NCBI RefSeq assembly: GCF_023370115.1
Contig: NZ_CP097160.1
Span: 1,054,001-1,118,000 of the forward strand
From: Gulosibacter sediminis
GTDB taxonomy: Bacteria > Actinomycetota > Actinomycetes > Actinomycetales > Microbacteriaceae
Reading direction: 5' to 3'
DNA length: 64,000 bases
Of this stretch, positions 60,937-64,000 are shown one piece after another. Position 1 is the first letter of the stretch, and each line of letters opens with the position of its first letter. The notes below the pieces were generated by a model, which ran no database searches, was not told the origin of the DNA, and saw only the letters and a program-made list of their open reading frames with translations. The position numbers and the translations under genes were made by a program.

Positions 60937-62358
60937 CTATTCGGCGCTGGTCTCGGCGGCCGCCGAGCCCTCGCCCGAGCCGCCACCGCGGCGGCGACGA
61001 CGGCGACGACGCGGCGCGCGAGACGGCTCGACACCCTCGGTGGTAGCGCCCTCCGCGGAGGTGCCCTCGCCGCGGGCGCCCTTGGCGGCACCGCCGATCG
61101 TGCGCTTGCGGCTGCGCGAACGCGAGCGCGAACGGTTTGCCTCCTTCGGTGGGGTGTCGTTGCCGCGCGTCGACGCGCCGGGCAGGCGACCCTTCGTGCC
61201 CTCGGGAATGTCGAGCTCTTCGAACAGGTGTGGGCTCGACGAGTAGGTCTCGCGGGGGTCATCCTCGCCGAGCTCGAGCGCCTTCGAAATGAGCGACCAG
61301 CGGTGCAGGTCGTCCCAGTCGACAAACGTCACGGCGATGCCCGAGTTGCCGGCGCGCCCGGTGCGGCCAACGCGGTGCAGGTAGGTCTTCTCGTCTTCGG
61401 GGATCGTGTGGTTGATGACGTGGGTGACGTCGTCAACGTCGATGCCGCGCGCCGCGACGTCGGTCGCGATGAGCACATCCTTCTTGTCGCCCTTGAACGC
61501 GGCCATCGAGCGCTCGCGCTGCTCCTGGTTCATATCGCCGTGCACGGCGGCGGCCGAGAAGCCGCGGTCGCGTAGTTCCTCGAGCAGCTTCGCGGCGGCG
61601 CGCTTCGTGCGCATGAAGATGACGGTTTTGCCGCGGCCGCTGGCCTGCAGGATGCGCGCGATCAGCTCGTCCTTATCGAGCGGATGCGCGCGGTAGACGA
61701 TGTGGCGGATGTTCTTCTGCAGCACGCCCTCGTCGGGGTCGGTGACTCGGATGTGCACCGGCTGCGTCATGAAGCGACGGGCGAGGTTGAGGATCGGCCC
61801 GGGCATCGTCGCCGAGAACAGCATCGTGTGGCGCACCTGCGGCACGGCGGCGAAGATCTTCTCGATGTCGGGGAGGAAGCCGAGGTCGAGCATCTTGTCG
61901 GCCTCGTCGAGCACGATCTCGTGCACGTTCTTCAGCGAGATGATGCGCTGGTTCATGAGGTCGATGAGGCGACCGGGCGTGGCGACGATAACCTGCGCGC
62001 CGTCCTTGATCTGGTCGATCTGGCCCTCGTAGGCCTTGCCACCGTAGATCGGCACGACGACGGTGCCACGCTGGGCGGCCGCGCGGTCGAGGTCCTCAAA
62101 CACCTGCATCGCGAGCTCGCGGGTCGGTGCGACAACGAGCGCCTGCACGCCGGGCTCGGGGTTCTTGCCGAGGCGCTGCAGCAGCGGCAGGCCGAAGCCG
62201 AGAGTCTTGCCAGTACCGGTCTTGGCCTGGCCGATGATGTCCTGGCCCTTGAGCGCCAGTGGGATGGTCTGTTCCTGGATGGGGAACGCTTCTTCAATGC
62301 CGTCTTCGGCGAGTGTCGCGACAAGATCGGGCGCGACTCCGAGTTCAGAAAACTTCAC
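60937..62358 (-). CDS. DEAD-box ATP-dependent RNA helicase
   Basis: A 473-aa DEAD-box helicase. The motifs run in order: Q motif FPIQEQTIPLALKG, I AKTGTGKT, Ia PTRELAMQ, II VLDEADKML, III FSATMPGP, IV VIFMRTKRAAAKL, V ATDVAARGIDVDDVTHVIN and VI HRVGRTGRAG. The C-terminal tail (about 390-473) is basic and disordered (EANRSRSRSRSRKRTI, RAPRRRRRRRRGGG), which probably anchors it to RNA. It remodels RNA in ribosome assembly or decay. The ferritin-like gene is divergent from it across 128 bp, an arrangement common in actinobacteria. Confidence 0.95.
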   Translation of the reverse strand: MKFSELGVAPDLVATLAEDGIEEAFPIQEQTIPLALKGQDIIGQAKTGTGKTLGFGLPLLQRLGKNPEPGVQALVVAPTRELAMQVFEDLDRAAAQRGTVVVPIYGGKAYEGQIDQIKDGAQVIVATPGRLIDLMNQRIISLKNVHEIVLDEADKMLDLGFLPDIEKIFAAVPQVRHTMLFSATMPGPILNLARRFMTQPVHIRVTDPDEGVLQKNIRHIVYRAHPLDKDELIARILQASGRGKTVIFMRTKRAAAKLLEELRDRGFSAAAVHGDMNQEQRERSMAAFKGDKKDVLIATDVAARGIDVDDVTHVINHTIPEDEKTYLHRVGRTGRAGNSGIAVTFVDWDDLHRWSLISKALELGEDDPRETYSSSPHLFEELDIPEGTKGRLPGASTRGNDTPPKEANRSRSRSRSRKRTIGGAAKGARGEGTSAEGATTEGVEPSRAPRRRRRRRRGGGSGEGSAAAETSAE

Positions 62359-62486
62359 AAATAGCCCTTATTCAGGTGGATCATGGGCGCCCGAAATCTC
62401 CAGGGCGCACGGGTGCGGTCGACAGCACCGCGCACCAGCCTACTCCGGGCTGCGATTTCGCATCCCGCGCGTGAGAGGATGACGCC

Positions 62487-63134
62487 GTGAGTAGTGACGA
62501 CGAAACCCAGTCCTCGGCTACCGAGTCGAACCCGTTCGCGCAGCTGGCGCCCGCGCCGCAGCACCTCCGAGACGTTGCGGCAGGCACCCTGCGCCGCGCG
62601 CGGAGCTCCTTCGGCGACCTCGAACGCGAACTCTCGACGAGCCCCGAGGGCGAGGAGATGGCGCGCATCCGCGAACTCGTGCCGGCACCGGCAAACGGCG
62701 AGGACTCCGACCTCGTGACGAAGCAGCTCGACGAACTCTGGGCGCGTGTCAGCGGGCGCAACGCCTACGAGCAACTCCTCTCCCTCTTTATTGTCAACGG
62801 CATCGTGCGGGATGCGCTGGTCGGCTTCGGCGAGCTGGGCGAGCCCCCGGTTGACCTCGGCGACGAGCTCGACTGGGCGCCGTGGCACGACGCGATCATC
62901 GAAACGCTCAAGGCCCTCTTCGAGCGTGACATTCACGTCGACGACCGCCTCGCGATGTGGGGGCGCCGGATCGCCGGCGACGCCGTCGTGTGGGCCCGCC
63001 AACTCGCCGGTATCGAACCGGGCAAGAGCGCCGACTCGCTCGTCGAGGGTGCCGAAGCCGGGGCCGAGAAGTTCGCCGGAGTCCTGCTCGCCAATCACTC
63101 GCGGCGCATGAACGCGCTCAAGCTCGCCGCATGA
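62487..63134 (+). CDS. Ferritin-like-fold protein (MiaE-like family), tentative
   Basis: A 215-aa, all-helical protein. Segments such as NAYEQLLSLFIVNGIVRDAL, PWHDAIIETLKALFERDIHV and DDRLAMWGRRIAGDAVVWAR fit the four-helix ferritin-like proteins that actinobacteria encode next to this helicase, where the RLxLWGRRLxG helix is typical. The usual iron-ligating Glu/His pairs are weak here, so it may bind metal poorly or not at all. GTG start at 62487. The next gene starts within its stop codon (ATGA). Confidence 0.55.
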   Translation: MSSDDETQSSATESNPFAQLAPAPQHLRDVAAGTLRRARSSFGDLERELSTSPEGEEMARIRELVPAPANGEDSDLVTKQLDELWARVSGRNAYEQLLSLFIVNGIVRDALVGFGELGEPPVDLGDELDWAPWHDAIIETLKALFERDIHVDDRLAMWGRRIAGDAVVWARQLAGIEPGKSADSLVEGAEAGAEKFAGVLLANHSRRMNALKLAA

Positions 63135-64000
63135 AGACGCCGCTGCCCGACTACCTGAGCGAGACGATGCTCGGGTGCTTCGACGGCGGCGCGGTGGCCG
63201 ATTACATTCCCGAACTCGCGAATGTCGACCCCGATCAGTTCGGCGTCGCGCTCTGCACGCCCGAAGGAACCCAGTACGAGGCGGGGGATGCCGAGGTCGA
63301 GTTCTCGATCCAGTCTGCGTCGAAGCCCTTTGCCTACGCACTTGCGCTCGAGACGCGCGGCGCGGCCGGCGTCGAGGCACACGTCAATGTCGAGCCGAGC
63401 GGCGACCCGTTTAACTCGGCGAGCGTCGACGAAGAGACGGGCCGCCCCGACAACCCGATGATCAACATCGGCGCGATCACGACGTACGCGCTCACGGCGC
63501 CCGACGACTGGACAGCGGCGGAGCGCTTCGAGCACGTGCGGGCCGGTCTGTCGGCGTTCGCGGGGCGCGAGCTCTCGGTCGACCTCGACGTGTATCACTC
63601 CGAGATCGGCACGTCGTATCGCAACATGTCGTTGGCTTACCTCGTTCGCTCGATCGGGCACTTTGAGCTGGAGCCGAGCGAGGTCGTCGCGGGGTACACC
63701 CGGCAGTGCGCGATCCGCGTCACCGCGCGCGACCTCGCGGTGATGGGCATGACCCTCGGCACTGGAGGCGTGAACCCGGTAACCGGCCAGCGAGTTGTGA
63801 GCGAGGAGACCGCGCAGCGTGTGCTCTCGGTCATGAGCACCTGCGGCATGTACAACGCCTCCGGCGACTGGATGACCGACGTGGGCATCCCCGCGAAGTC
63901 CGGCGTCGGCGGCGGCATCTTCGGCGTGCTGCCGGGCCAGGTCGGCGCCGCGACGTTTTCGCCGCGGCTCGACGGCTTCGGCAACTCGGTGCGCGGCGTC
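63131..64000 (+). CDS. glsA: Glutaminase (runs off window)
   Basis: At least 290 residues of a beta-lactamase-fold glutaminase that converts L-glutamine to glutamate and ammonia. The nucleophile and Lys are S62 and K65 in FSIQSASKPFAY; substrate contacts lie in GRPDNPMINIGAI, YHSEIGTSYRNMSLAYLVRS and the terminal SGVGGGIFGVLPG. The ATG overlaps the preceding stop by 4 nt, so the two are coupled. The frame is still open at base 64000; a C-terminal STAS domain, as in some actinobacterial forms, may lie outside. Confidence 0.94.
   Translation, partial: MKTPLPDYLSETMLGCFDGGAVADYIPELANVDPDQFGVALCTPEGTQYEAGDAEVEFSIQSASKPFAYALALETRGAAGVEAHVNVEPSGDPFNSASVDEETGRPDNPMINIGAITTYALTAPDDWTAAERFEHVRAGLSAFAGRELSVDLDVYHSEIGTSYRNMSLAYLVRSIGHFELEPSEVVAGYTRQCAIRVTARDLAVMGMTLGTGGVNPVTGQRVVSEETAQRVLSVMSTCGMYNASGDWMTDVGIPAKSGVGGGIFGVLPGQVGAATFSPRLDGFGNSVRGV

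Noticed and set aside
61010-61140. Arg/Ser-rich repeats (RSRSRSRSRKR, RRRRRRRR) as a possible repeat element
   Set aside because: They encode the disordered basic tail of the DEAD-box helicase, common in such proteins; a similar NRSRSKSRDR tract opens the DUF1003 protein. Not a DNA element.

Overview
The window looks like chromosomal DNA from a high-GC Gram-positive actinobacterium, most likely a Microbacteriaceae member (inference). The evidence is the strong G/C third-position codon bias, actinobacterial gene orders (typA / small membrane protein / fdxA / dapC / gltA / dapD / dapE, and tatB / mrp / DUF1003 / PRC-MgtE_N-CBS), a DUF3117 protein, a seven-iron-type ferredoxin and many leaderless-type promoters. 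No rRNA, tRNA, CRISPR array or prophage was recognised.

Layout. 1-3.4 kb: housekeeping block (rmuC 5' end, an unknown protein, a DEDDh exonuclease, ychF). 3.4-16.9 kb: accessory and visibly decaying DNA, with a VapBC-type toxin-antitoxin pair under a perfect palindrome, a GNAT, an ACR3-like arsenite transporter, VOC/YCII/GyrI-like small proteins, regulators, an efflux pump with its own TetR, a free-standing condensation-domain protein, and at least six gene relics (ArsR-type, SMR, NmrA-like, PhnA/YjdM, YrdB-like, M20 amidohydrolase). A 19-bp copy of the ychF 3' end recurs at 5.5 kb as part of a perfect hairpin. 17-30 kb: kup, hydrolases, DUF808, a PLP aminotransferase, tpx, a patatin, two divergent MFS transporters around a 26-bp palindrome, a Rieske lipoprotein and malQ. 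30.4-36.3 kb: a complete peptide/opine-type ABC importer operon (two permeases, a fused double ATPase, a binding lipoprotein).

36.3-48.5 kb: a decayed DUF559-type gene bounded by a palindromic repeat, a CPBP protease, typA, then the lysine/peptidoglycan block fdxA-dapC, gltA, dapD and dapE, followed by a membrane mannosyltransferase-like protein and an acyl-CoA synthetase. 48.6-54.6 kb: sodA, DUF3117, an O-methyltransferase, tatB, mrp, DUF1003, a PRC/MgtE_N/CBS protein and a general-stress-type membrane protein. 54.6-58.9 kb: a PadR regulator with a clear inverted-repeat operator and its membrane partner, then an IS30-family element sitting inside a palindromic intergenic repeat, then an Xaa-Pro aminopeptidase. 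59-64 kb: an endonuclease/exonuclease/phosphatase-family protein, a PHP phosphoesterase, a DEAD-box helicase, a ferritin-like protein and the start of glutaminase.

No self-evident new multi-gene system was found. The signals most worth following are non-coding: (i) an intergenic hairpin family with core TGAGTGGYCACTTKTTG, one copy split by IS30 and one bordering a DUF559 relic; (ii) the ychF-tail repeat flanking the toxin-antitoxin segment; and (iii) a near-obligatory GGATGC codon context (Asp-Ala written GAT-GCN after a G) in a genome that otherwise writes Asp as GAC.
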